The translations under genes were made by a program, and so were the position numbers. A DNA stretch of 64,000 nucleotides. Source: Pseudomonas sp. QTF5. Its GTDB lineage: Bacteria > Pseudomonadota > Gammaproteobacteria > Pseudomonadales > Pseudomonadaceae. Shown here piece by piece: positions 32,622 through 41,438 of this stretch. The notes under the pieces are model-generated. The model was given only the letters and a program-made list of their open reading frames with translations, ran no database searches and was not told where the DNA came from. Every line of letters starts with the position of its first letter. The first letter of the stretch is position 1. The DNA is taken from positions 1 to 64,000 of the forward strand of contig NZ_AZRW02000035.1 in assembly GCF_000512695.2 (NCBI RefSeq), in the 5' to 3' direction.

Positions 32622-33563
32622 GTGAAAGTTTCGCTGATTGTCCCGGTATTCAATGAAGAGCAGGCGATCAGCCTGTTCTATCAGGCGGTGCGTCGCGAAT
32701 TGAAACTCGACCCGTGTGAGATCGAGATCGTGTTCATCAACGACGGCAGTACCGACCGGACAGCTGAGCAGGCCAAGGCGCTGGCGCAGGTCGATGAACA
32801 GGTCTTGCTGATCAACTTCTCGCGCAATTTCGGCAAGGAGCCGGCGTTGTTTGCCGGGCTGGAATACGCCACCGGCGATGCGGTGATTCCCATGGACGTG
32901 GACCTGCAGGATCCGATCAGCGTCATCCCGCAGTTGATTGCCGAGTGGCAAAAGGGTGCCGACGTGGTGCTCGCCAAACGTCGAAATCGCGACAGTGACA
33001 GTTATTTAAAACGCCACAGTGCATCGCTCTTCTATCATTTGCTGAACAGGATTTCTTACACCCGAATCGAAGAAAACGTCGGGGATTTCCGGCTCATGGA
33101 CCGCAAAGTGGTCAATGTGATTCGTGCGCTTCCCGAGCATCAGTTGTTCATGAAGGGCGTTCTGTCCTGGGCCGGGTTCACCACGGCGGTGGTGGAATAC
33201 GAGCGGGCCCGGCGAGTGGCAGGACGCAGCAAGTTCAATGGCTGGAAACTGTGGAACCTGGCGCTGGAAGGCATTACCTCGTTCAGCACGGTGCCGTTGC
33301 GATTGTGGACTTACGTCGGTGGCGGCATTTCGATTTTCGCGGTGCTGTACGCGGTGTACATGGTGCTGGACAAGATTTTCTTCGGCAACAGCGTTCCCGG
33401 TTACCCCTCGTTGATGACGGCCATTCTGTTTCTCGGCGGCGTCCAACTGATCGGCATCGGCATCCTCGGTGAGTACGTCGGCCGCATCTACATCGAAGCC
33501 AAGCATCGGCCCCGTTATGTGATCAAGGACGTCATCGGCGGCACAGACCGGCTCGGGCTTTAG
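32622..33563 (+). CDS. GtrB-type bactoprenol glycosyltransferase (GT2)
   Basis: 313 aa. The cytoplasmic GT2 domain (SLIVPVFNEEQAI, VFINDGSTDRT, MDVDLQDP with the metal-binding DxD-like residues, ENVGDFRLMDRKV) is followed by two C-terminal membrane segments (about 225-300). GtrB proteins move glucose from UDP-glucose to undecaprenyl phosphate. First of three overlapping or adjacent genes whose products would use the lipid-linked sugar to modify a surface glycan. Confidence 0.92.
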   Translation: MKVSLIVPVFNEEQAISLFYQAVRRELKLDPCEIEIVFINDGSTDRTAEQAKALAQVDEQVLLINFSRNFGKEPALFAGLEYATGDAVIPMDVDLQDPISVIPQLIAEWQKGADVVLAKRRNRDSDSYLKRHSASLFYHLLNRISYTRIEENVGDFRLMDRKVVNVIRALPEHQLFMKGVLSWAGFTTAVVEYERARRVAGRSKFNGWKLWNLALEGITSFSTVPLRLWTYVGGGISIFAVLYAVYMVLDKIFFGNSVPGYPSLMTAILFLGGVQLIGIGILGEYVGRIYIEAKHRPRYVIKDVIGGTDRLGL

Positions 33564-33564
33564 T

Positions 33565-35073
33565 ATGGGAAGACTGAGCGACGTTTTCAGCAAAGAACTC
33601 GGGCGTCGTCGGGTCTGGCTGTTTTTTCTGATCGCGACCCTGGTTTATGTCATTCCGCTTATCCTCGCGGACTATCCCTACATCGATGACAACTGGCGCT
33701 CGCTGTCGGCCGGTACTGCCTGGGCGGGGCAGGGGCGGTTGTTCACCGAGCTGTTCTACAACGCGCTGACGTTCAGCGATGGCGCGCCGAACATCTTTCC
33801 GTTGCCGCTGTTGATCGCCACACTGGCCATGGCCTTTGCATTGACCAGCCTGACGTTCCGTTACTACCCGCAGCCGACGATATCCTGCTGCCTGGTGCTG
33901 TTGCCGCTCTGGTACAACCCGTTCTTCCTGCAGAACCTGTCTTATCAATACGATGGGCCGGCCATGGCCATGAGCCTGGTGGCGGTGATTTACGCGATCA
34001 CTTTTCGTCATCCCTCGCGCATTCTGCAATGGCTGGTGCCGGCCTTTCTGATTGCGCTGGCGCTGGGGCTCTATCAGGTGAGCCTGAATGTGTTTCTGGG
34101 CCTGTGTTGCCTGGAACTGCTCAGGGGCGCGAATGACAGATGGGCCTGGCGGCAGTGGTACGAATGGATCGGCTGGAAAATCGCGCAGGCAGGGCTGGGC
34201 GGGTTGATCTACAGCGTCACGGCTTATCCGTACATGAATCACGATCGCGCCTTGTTGTTGAACTGGGCGGCGGAGCCTTTGCTGCAACTTGAAATCAACA
34301 TCGGCCGGGTGCTGGAAAAAGTCGCGCTGCTGTTTCACGGTGGATTCACCTGGGTGTTCGCCGCGCTGCTGTTGTGTGCGCTTGTGGGCAGCGCACGGTT
34401 GGCCCGGAGTGTGATGGAACGCCACGACACCCGGCTGAGAAAAATCGTGATGGGCCTGGTGTGCGTGCAGACGGTGCCGGTCGTGACTTTACTGGTGTCG
34501 GGGGCTGCGCTGTTTTTCCGCGACTTCAATGAAGGCGCCAGAACCTTGATGGGTTTTGCGGTGTTGCTGGTGCTGTTGTTCTATTTGAGCCATCTGGCGC
34601 TGGCGCCCCTTCATGAGCGGCTGACGCTGCTGTTGGCGGTGCCTCTGCTGGCCATGCTTTCGTTGTCTTACGCCTATGGCCGCGTGCTGACGGTGCAGAA
34701 CACCTTTGCGTCCAGCGCGTTGTTTTCCCTGGGGCATGACATTGCGGCCCGTCGGCAACTGCACGAGGCCAAACGCATTTACCTGGCGGTGAATTATTCC
34801 GATCACTGGCTGGTGGGGGCCGCGGGCTCGTTCAAGCAGATGCCGGTCTTGCATTATCTGCTGAACATCAACTTCTTCATGCTGGCTGAAAATCTGCCGA
34901 AGGCGGGCATCACCAACGTGGAGGTGGAGAGGGAACGGCGTAACGCGACCCTGATGGGTTATCAGAGTTATCCGCCGCTGGTTGAGAGCAAGTTCTACCG
35001 CATCTATCTGCTGGGCGATTACGGTTTCATCGTCATGAAAGAGCCGACCCCGATCACCACACTTCAGTGGTGA
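33565..35073 (+). CDS. GtrII-like membrane glucosyltransferase
   Basis: 502 aa, about ten membrane segments. The N-terminus contains the acidic loop ADYPYIDDNWRS and later NLSYQYDGPAMAMS, typical of the glucosyltransferase GtrII family (serotype-converting enzymes that add glucose to O-antigen from bactoprenol-glucose in the periplasm). Only one base separates it from the gtrB-like stop. The acceptor glycan is unknown. Confidence 0.85.
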   Translation: MGRLSDVFSKELGRRRVWLFFLIATLVYVIPLILADYPYIDDNWRSLSAGTAWAGQGRLFTELFYNALTFSDGAPNIFPLPLLIATLAMAFALTSLTFRYYPQPTISCCLVLLPLWYNPFFLQNLSYQYDGPAMAMSLVAVIYAITFRHPSRILQWLVPAFLIALALGLYQVSLNVFLGLCCLELLRGANDRWAWRQWYEWIGWKIAQAGLGGLIYSVTAYPYMNHDRALLLNWAAEPLLQLEINIGRVLEKVALLFHGGFTWVFAALLLCALVGSARLARSVMERHDTRLRKIVMGLVCVQTVPVVTLLVSGAALFFRDFNEGARTLMGFAVLLVLLFYLSHLALAPLHERLTLLLAVPLLAMLSLSYAYGRVLTVQNTFASSALFSLGHDIAARRQLHEAKRIYLAVNYSDHWLVGAAGSFKQMPVLHYLLNINFFMLAENLPKAGITNVEVERERRNATLMGYQSYPPLVESKFYRIYLLGDYGFIVMKEPTPITTLQW

Positions 35074-35093
35074 GCCATGAGGATGATCAGCCG

Positions 35094-36647
35094 GTGAGCG
35101 CATCGATGATTCTTCACAAAGGTTTTCCATCCCGGGTGGCCGACAGGGCAGGTCTGGTGGCGGTGATAGCCATCGCGTTGTTCGCAAGGTTTCACTCCAT
35201 CACCGTGCCGGTCATCTGGTACGACGAGGCCTACAGCCTGCTACTGGCCGAGGGCTCGCCTGCGTATATCTGGGCTACAACGGCGCGGGATGTTCATCCG
35301 CCGCTTTACTACGTTTTGCTGCATTTCTGGATGTTGCTATTCGGCAATGGCGTGTTGGCTGCGCGATCCCTGAGTGCACTGGCCGATGTCGGCACGCTGT
35401 TGCTGTGCATTAAATTGATGAGCCTGGTGACAACGCGAAAGGCGACCTGGATAGCGGCAGTGTTGTTGGCATTGCTACCGCTATCGGTGCGTTACAGCCA
35501 GGAAGTGCGAATGTACACCTTGCTCGGCTTCTGGCTGATGGGCGCGACCGTGGCGCTGGTGTGCTGGATCAAGGCACCGGATCAAAAGCGTTATCCGGTT
35601 TTTTACGTGCTGCTGATGACGGCTGCGTTCTACACGCATTACTTCGCCGCGCTGTGCGTTTTGGTGCATTGGCTTTGTTGGTGGCGAGCGTGGGAGGACG
35701 GTCGGCCCACGGCAATACCGTTTCGTGCGTGGGTCGTGGCCAACAGCGCAATCGTCGTGTTGTACCTGCCGTGGATACCTCATTTCATCGATCAATTGCT
35801 GCGAATGGACGGGCTCGAGTGGATACCGCCGCTCACCTGGCAAACAGCGCTGACCTTCGTTTGGCAACTGGTGATGATGGGGGATTCGGTCAGTTACTCA
35901 TCCTTATGGCGTGTGTTGCCGTCGGTGTTGATCGTTGTTTGCGCCGCTGCAGTGCTACTCAAGACACGCCATGAGCGACCTTTCAGCGTCTTGCTGGTGG
36001 GCTATTTTTTTGTACCGGTGCTGACCGTTTTTCTGGTGTCGTTGATCGTGCCGGTTTTCAATGCCAGATACCTGGTGTTCGCTGTTGCCGCGTTGCCCCT
36101 TATCGTTGCGCTCGCGCTGGACGCATGGAGCCAACGGCACGCCGTTCTTGCCGCTGCCGCCATGGCTTTGGTTTTATTGGCAGAAGTACACGGGCTTTCA
36201 GCGGTCTACGCGCAAACGGATGAGATGAACGGGACAAGCATTCGCAAAGACGCAAGACTGGACGCCGTGGTCGAAGGTCTTGGTCGCGAAGTCCGTCCGG
36301 GTGACGAAATCATCGTCGATAACCTGTATTGGTACTTGCCATTCACGTACTACAACTCGACCGGTATTCAGCCGAGGTTATATGCGTTCAAAACACCGAC
36401 AGGCACCCTTTGGGGTACCGCCGAATACGGTGGCTGGGCACTCATTCCCCGTCATTTGCATTCGATTCTCTTCAACGATTTTTCAACCTTGAAACTCAAT
36501 GCCAGGCGGATCTGGTGGGTAACGGGCTACGCTCGCCCTGAACATGACGCATTGTTTCCCAAACACTGGAAGCAGGTGCAGATGCTAAAGGAAGGGGATA
36601 GTGAAGCCCGTTTGTTCATCCGAGGGGAAGCGCCAACCCCCCCTTGA
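35094..36647 (+). CDS. GT39-type membrane glycosyltransferase (PMT/ArnT-like)
   Basis: 517 aa with about eleven membrane segments. The first periplasmic loop has the acidic catalytic motif WYDEAYS and a second loop RDVHPPLYY, as in dolichyl/undecaprenyl-phosphate-sugar transferases. The GTG at 35094 is chosen because GAGG lies 11 bases upstream; a GTG at 35067 that overlaps the previous gene, or the ATG at 35106, are alternatives. It would transfer another lipid-linked sugar in the same pathway. Confidence 0.85.
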   Translation: MSASMILHKGFPSRVADRAGLVAVIAIALFARFHSITVPVIWYDEAYSLLLAEGSPAYIWATTARDVHPPLYYVLLHFWMLLFGNGVLAARSLSALADVGTLLLCIKLMSLVTTRKATWIAAVLLALLPLSVRYSQEVRMYTLLGFWLMGATVALVCWIKAPDQKRYPVFYVLLMTAAFYTHYFAALCVLVHWLCWWRAWEDGRPTAIPFRAWVVANSAIVVLYLPWIPHFIDQLLRMDGLEWIPPLTWQTALTFVWQLVMMGDSVSYSSLWRVLPSVLIVVCAAAVLLKTRHERPFSVLLVGYFFVPVLTVFLVSLIVPVFNARYLVFAVAALPLIVALALDAWSQRHAVLAAAAMALVLLAEVHGLSAVYAQTDEMNGTSIRKDARLDAVVEGLGREVRPGDEIIVDNLYWYLPFTYYNSTGIQPRLYAFKTPTGTLWGTAEYGGWALIPRHLHSILFNDFSTLKLNARRIWWVTGYARPEHDALFPKHWKQVQMLKEGDSEARLFIRGEAPTPP

Positions 36648-36655
36648 GGTTGACG

Positions 36656-36940
36656 TCAGAACGCATCCATCAGCACAACAATACAATCCCTCGCCTGGTA
36701 ACCGTTGATTTGCGGCACCAGACGCCGAAAATGCTCAGACTGGCAATGAGCGTCCAGCGCCGCCTTATTCGGCCATTGTTCGACGAAGATAAAGTGCCCG
36801 GGGTCTTTTTGATCGATGAACAGGTCGTAAGCAATGCAATCAGGTTCCAGTCGAGTCTTCTCGACCAGTTCGGCGTACCACGGGCGAACGGTTTCAATGT
36901 ATTCGGGTTTGATGAAATCTTGAGCGATTACTTTCAGCAT
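36656..36940 (-). CDS. antibiotic biosynthesis monooxygenase (ABM)-fold quinol monooxygenase-like protein
   Basis: 94 aa from the ATG preceded by GGAGG. A single ferredoxin-like ABM domain: MLKVIAQDFIKPEYIETV, LEPDCIAYDLFIDQKDPGHFIFVEQW, and SEHFRRLVPQI with the usual histidine. Relatives (YgiN) oxidise quinols or act in small-molecule detoxification; the substrate is not known. Convergent with the GT39-type gene, eight bases apart. Confidence 0.87.
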   Translation of the reverse strand: MLKVIAQDFIKPEYIETVRPWYAELVEKTRLEPDCIAYDLFIDQKDPGHFIFVEQWPNKAALDAHCQSEHFRRLVPQINGYQARDCIVVLMDAF

Positions 36941-37225
36941 GGTGTCCTCCCTTGGTGCATAGGTATCTACGCATCTTCCTGATTTTGATGATGTACATAT
37001 CCGTTTCTGCGGTAACGGCCACCTAGGGTTCCGCCCGTCGCAAAACCTGCTGACGGGATTTGTCTGACTGAACGCATTGCCTGTTTTGGGATCGCTTCGC
37101 GATCCAGCGGGAGCAAGCTCCCTCGCCACAGAGATCTCCTGTGTTAGCACAGGACGTCAGGCATTCTGCGCCTGGAGAAAAAACGAAAACAGCCCGGATT
37201 TAGATTTGATCCCTTGCTCGGCTGG
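36941..37225. other. gap with a single type 2 REP and a small palindrome
   Basis: A lone REP (37087-37129: GGGATCGCTTCGCGATCC then AGCGGGAGCAAGCTCCCTCG) has no inverted partner nearby. Just after it is a perfect hairpin TCCTGTG-TTAG-CACAGGA (37137-37154). No T-run follows, so it is not a clear terminator for the kinase gene ending at 37226. Confidence 0.6.
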
Positions 37226-38632
37226 TCAGACAGCCGCTTTCGATTGCCGCACCGGCAACTCGACCCGAAACGTGGTGCCCACCCCGACTTCGCTACGCAC
37301 CGAAATATCGCCCCGGTGTTTTTTCACGATGCCATAGGACAGGGATAACCCAAGCCCTGTCCCCTGTCCCACCGGTTTGGTGGTGTAGAACGGATCGAAT
37401 ATTTTCTGCAGGTTGTCCGGCTCGATGCCTATTCCCGTGTCCGCGACCTCGATCGACACCGTTTCACCTTCAAGCCCGGTGCGCAGCGTGATGATGCCTC
37501 GTTCCGGCCCCATCGCCTGAGACGCGTTGACGATCAGGTTCATGATCACCTGATTGATTTGCGAGGGCAGGCATTCGATGTCCGGCAGGTCCTGATACTC
37601 CTTCACCACATCGGCTTTGTACTTGAGTTCATTGGCGACAATGTTCAGGGTCGACTCGATGCCTTGTTGCAGATTGGTCCACTGCCATTCCTGATTGGAG
37701 TCCACGCGGGAGAAGTCCTTCAGGTCTTTGACGATCTGCCCGACCCGGCCGATGCCTTCCTTGGATTCCTTGATCAGCAGCGGAATGTCTTCGCGCAGAA
37801 AGTCCAGTTCGACCCGTTCGCGCAGCTGGCCGAGATGGTCGATGACCTCGCTTGAGCCAATGGCGTTTTCCGCCTCCCGATAGGCATCTAGCATGTCCTG
37901 CAGTTGCTTGAAGTAACCATCGAGGGCGCCGAGGTTGGATGAAATGAAGCCGATGGGATTATTGATTTCATGGGCGACGCCCGCCGCCAGTTGCCCCAGT
38001 GAGGCGAGTTTTTCCGACTGCACCAGTTGGCTTTCCAGTTGTTTGCGCTCGTCGATTTCCCGCTGCAACGCCTCGCTGGCCTGCTTGAACTGGTGCGTGC
38101 GCTGATCCACCAGATGCTCCAGATGGCTCATCTGAATAGACGCCCGCTCGGTCATTTCCCATTTGGTGAGCAGGGTGTTGGCCATCTGCTGGACTTCAAT
38201 GTTGTCGAACGGCTTTTTCAGAATCAGCAGGCGGTCGTGAGCGTGCAAGCGCTCCAGCAGTTCATCCCAGGAATAGTCGGAATAGGCGGTACACACTACA
38301 ACTTGCAGCTGCGGGTCTTGCTGCCACAGGTGTTCGATGGTCTGCGCACCGTCCCAACCCTCGGGCATGCGCATGTCGACGAAGGCCAGGGCGTAGGGAC
38401 GGTTTTCCTGTAATGCCTGAACGAGTTTGCCCAGGCCCTCCTGACCGCCATACGCCGAGTCCAGCTCGAATAGCAGGTTGGTGGATTTCACTTCGCTGCC
38501 AAACAGCGCGGCCTCCATTTCGTCCAGCTCTGCATGCTGCGCCGATGTCGGGGTGAGGATCTTGCGAAAGTCTTCATGAATGGACGGCGTGTCGTCGATC
38601 AGCAGTATGCGTCGGTTCGAAAGATCGCTCAT
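37226..38632 (-). CDS. REC-histidine kinase hybrid
   Basis: 468 aa with no membrane segment. An N-terminal receiver (residues about 8-165) of an extended type, with RILLIDDTPSIHEDFRKIL, acceptor D in AFVDMRMP, and LKKPFD, is joined by a coiled coil (HLVDQRTHQF...QLVQSEKLA) to a HisKA-type dimerisation box with H221 (GVAHEINNP) and an HATPase_c domain (NLIVNASQAM, ADTGIGIEPDN, GTGLGLSLSYGI). Last gene of the signalling operon, overlapping the preceding kinase gene by four bases. It probably both receives and sends phosphate within the cluster. Confidence 0.92.
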   Translation of the reverse strand: MSDLSNRRILLIDDTPSIHEDFRKILTPTSAQHAELDEMEAALFGSEVKSTNLLFELDSAYGGQEGLGKLVQALQENRPYALAFVDMRMPEGWDGAQTIEHLWQQDPQLQVVVCTAYSDYSWDELLERLHAHDRLLILKKPFDNIEVQQMANTLLTKWEMTERASIQMSHLEHLVDQRTHQFKQASEALQREIDERKQLESQLVQSEKLASLGQLAAGVAHEINNPIGFISSNLGALDGYFKQLQDMLDAYREAENAIGSSEVIDHLGQLRERVELDFLREDIPLLIKESKEGIGRVGQIVKDLKDFSRVDSNQEWQWTNLQQGIESTLNIVANELKYKADVVKEYQDLPDIECLPSQINQVIMNLIVNASQAMGPERGIITLRTGLEGETVSIEVADTGIGIEPDNLQKIFDPFYTTKPVGQGTGLGLSLSYGIVKKHRGDISVRSEVGVGTTFRVELPVRQSKAAV

Positions 38633-40437
38633 GCTTCCTCCATGACGGGTTTCAACGGGATCTGCAACGTGAACAGTGCACCTTTGCCCGGCCCGTCGCT
38701 GTGGGCGGTGAGATGGCCGTTCATCTCGATCGCGGCCAGCGCACAGCTGTGCAGGCCGAAGCCGTGTCCTTCCTTGCGGGTGGTAAAACCGTGGGCAAAG
38801 ATCCGCGTCATGTTCTCCGGCTCGATGCCTTCGCCGTCATCCTTGACGCTGATTTGCAGGATCGTGTCTTCGACGACTTTCACCCCAAGGATCATTTGCC
38901 GTGGGCGGTTGCTGAGGTCGGTCATGGCGTATTTGGCGTTGCTGATCAGGTTGATCAGGATCAGCAACAACCGGTGTTTGTCGCCCATGATTTGCGGTAC
39001 ATCGCCGTACTCCTTGACCACCGTGACGTGATGCCGGGTCAGGGCGCCGGCGTTCATCCGTAAGGCATCCTCCAGCAACTCGCTGATGTGCAGCGGTTCC
39101 ATCAGGCTGTTGGCCCCCGCGTAGGACTGCTGGGTGGCGACGATGTCCTTGATGTGGTCGACGCTTTTGCTCAGTTGCGCGAGTTCATCGGTCATGCCTT
39201 GTTGTTCAAGGGCAATGGCCTCCACCAGTTGATTCAGGTAGCCGGGCAGTAGTTTTCCTTTTTCGTCCTGGGTCAGAAAGACGCCCAGGTTGTCTTGATG
39301 CGCGTTGATCAACTGCATCGCCTTGCCCAATCCCTGGGCTTTGCTGCTACGCAGTTTGCGGGTGACCAGGTCGGTCGAGATGTTCACGCTGTTGAGCACA
39401 TTGCCAACGTTGTGCAGCACATTGGTGGCGATTTCTGCCATGCCGGCCTGGCGCGCAGTGTCGAGCAATTCGCTTTGGGTGTCCTTGAGTTGGCGAGTGC
39501 GCTCTTCGACCCGTTGTTCGAGAACATCGTTGGCGGTTTGCAGTTCCTTGTTGACCCGATTGATCTCGCCGAAGCTGCGCATCAGGCGAATCGCCATGTA
39601 CACCAGCACCAGCACCAGCAGCGTAGAAAATACCAGCATGTAAAAGTGGTAGCGTCGGTTGGCTGCATCGGTTTGCTGCTGATCCTTGTTCAGCAGATTG
39701 GTAATGTCGTCCAGCCGTTCGGCCACAGGAACGGCTTCGATGTTTGCCAGCAGCCGATTGACCACGGGTTGCTCACGCAGGATCAGCGCGATGTGACTGC
39801 TCAAAACATCGATCGGGCTATGAAACTGCTCCGGTAATCGCTCCTTGTTCACCCCCAGTTTGTTCAATCCGACCAGGATGTCGGCCGCTTTGTCGTCGGA
39901 GGTGATCTGGGCGAACTCCAGGCTGCTGAGCAGCAAGTCGTAGGTGTCGGTGGCAATGTTCTGCAGTTGCAGTTTGTCTTCATCCTCCAGGCGGGTTAGC
40001 GGTTCCTGAATGTCGTCTTCGGCGGTGGGCAGAAACGCCAGTGAGTTGCGCAGTACCGCGTTGTGGGATTTGAACTGCTCCACCAGCCGGGTTTTTTCTT
40101 GAATGGCGGCGTGGTATGCCTCATGGCTGGAATGCCAGACGGGGTCATTGCGGCCGTGATTGGATTCCATGGTCTCGAACTGTTCCCACAGATGTGTCAT
40201 CTCGGTCAGTGGCGCAACCAGGGGGTCGTAATTTTGACTGATGGCGATTCTGGCCTTGAGAATCTCGGTTTCCCATTGCGCATTCAGCTGTTTGATCCGG
40301 CCGATCAAGGCCCGGGACTCGGCGTAAGTCGAGGTCTGGTCGGAGCTTGATTTGAGGTAAAGAAACAGCAGCGTCGAGGCCAGCAGCAAGGCCACGCCAC
40401 TGAGCAGCGCCAGATTGCGACGGTGGTGCGTTTTCAT
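38629..40437 (-). CDS. membrane sensor histidine kinase with DAHL-type periplasmic domain
   Basis: 602 aa. Membrane segment at about 9-28, a long helical periplasmic domain (about 30-260, DAHL-like), a second membrane segment at about 263-285, a coiled coil, then a dimerisation helix with H342 (ATNVLHNVGNVLNSV) and an HATPase_c domain (LINLISNAKYAM, DDGEGIEPENMTRIF, GHGFGLHSCAL). The HNVGN box and GFGLH lid are of the HisKA variants found in such kinases. It overlaps genes on both sides by four bases. Confidence 0.9.
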   Translation of the reverse strand: MKTHHRRNLALLSGVALLLASTLLFLYLKSSSDQTSTYAESRALIGRIKQLNAQWETEILKARIAISQNYDPLVAPLTEMTHLWEQFETMESNHGRNDPVWHSSHEAYHAAIQEKTRLVEQFKSHNAVLRNSLAFLPTAEDDIQEPLTRLEDEDKLQLQNIATDTYDLLLSSLEFAQITSDDKAADILVGLNKLGVNKERLPEQFHSPIDVLSSHIALILREQPVVNRLLANIEAVPVAERLDDITNLLNKDQQQTDAANRRYHFYMLVFSTLLVLVLVYMAIRLMRSFGEINRVNKELQTANDVLEQRVEERTRQLKDTQSELLDTARQAGMAEIATNVLHNVGNVLNSVNISTDLVTRKLRSSKAQGLGKAMQLINAHQDNLGVFLTQDEKGKLLPGYLNQLVEAIALEQQGMTDELAQLSKSVDHIKDIVATQQSYAGANSLMEPLHISELLEDALRMNAGALTRHHVTVVKEYGDVPQIMGDKHRLLLILINLISNAKYAMTDLSNRPRQMILGVKVVEDTILQISVKDDGEGIEPENMTRIFAHGFTTRKEGHGFGLHSCALAAIEMNGHLTAHSDGPGKGALFTLQIPLKPVMEEA

Positions 40438-41393
40438 AAAGGTTTACCTCCCCACTCACCGGTCAGGGTCTTGAGGAATTTGATGATCAAGGTCTTATCC
40501 TGGTCTGAGGGCACACGACCGAGCTGGTACTTGAACATCACGTCTACCGCGTCTTCGAGGGTTTTCGCCGAGCCGTCGTGAAAGTACGGCGCCGTCACGG
40601 CAACGTTGCGCAGGCTCGGAACCTTGAATACGTTACGGTCCTCTTCAGCCTTGGTGATCAGATAGCGGCCCAGATCGGCTTCGGTGGGGTTGCCCCGAAC
40701 CTGGAAGTAATCGCCCATGACCCCGAATTTCTGGAACATGTTGCCGCCGATGTTCACCCCCTGATGGCAGGCGATGCAGCCATAGTCCTTGAAGCGTTGG
40801 TAACCGTACTTCTCGTCCTTGGTGAGAATCTCGGTATTGCCCAACAGGTATTGGTCGAAACGCGAGTTGGCGCTGATCAGCGTGCGCTCATAGGAGGCCA
40901 GGGCTTTTTGCACATTGTTCATGGTCACGCCGTCAGGGTAGGCCTGGGCGAAAGCGCTTTTGTAAGCCGGGTCGGCGGTCAGTGTCTGAACGACATGCTC
41001 CCAATGACTGCCCATTTCGCTGGGGCTCTGCACCACTTCGTGGGCTTGCGTTTCCAGAGTGTCGGCGCGACCGTTCCAGAATTGCCGGAAGTTCAGACTT
41101 GCGTTGAATACGCTAGGGGTGTTGATCGTCAAGGGGACGCCGTTGAAGCCGATGGAAAAAGCCTGGGTGTCGGCGCCTCCGTTTTCCAGACGATGGCAAC
41201 TGGCGCAGGACAGGGTGTTGTTGACCGACAGGCGTGACTCGTTGAACAACCGCTCACCGAGTTCGACTTGCAAAGGGTTCTGCTCGGGCACAGCGGGCAA
41301 GGGTTTGAGCGGTTCATCCAGCGGCGCGCCGTTGGCTATCAGACAACATCCGAGCAGAGGTGCTAGAAGCAGGTAGTAGAAGGGGCTCGACAT
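40434..41393 (-). CDS. dihaem cytochrome c peroxidase (CcpA/MauG type)
   Basis: 319 aa, start at the ATG with AAGGAA seven bases upstream. A signal peptide (YYLLLAPLLGCCLIANG-AP) is followed by two haem c sites, CASCH and CIACH, as in bacterial peroxidases that reduce H2O2 in the periplasm. The family's MFQKFGVMGDYF and VPSLRNVAVTAPYFHDG are present. It lies between signalling genes in one operon, unusual for a peroxidase; a role in sensing or disposing of peroxide linked to those kinases is inference. Confidence 0.9.
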   Translation of the reverse strand: MSSPFYYLLLAPLLGCCLIANGAPLDEPLKPLPAVPEQNPLQVELGERLFNESRLSVNNTLSCASCHRLENGGADTQAFSIGFNGVPLTINTPSVFNASLNFRQFWNGRADTLETQAHEVVQSPSEMGSHWEHVVQTLTADPAYKSAFAQAYPDGVTMNNVQKALASYERTLISANSRFDQYLLGNTEILTKDEKYGYQRFKDYGCIACHQGVNIGGNMFQKFGVMGDYFQVRGNPTEADLGRYLITKAEEDRNVFKVPSLRNVAVTAPYFHDGSAKTLEDAVDVMFKYQLGRVPSDQDKTLIIKFLKTLTGEWGGKPL

Positions 41394-41438
41394 CTTATGA
41401 TTCCTTGGCGCAGGGGCCTGGGTGTCGTTGCACATCGT

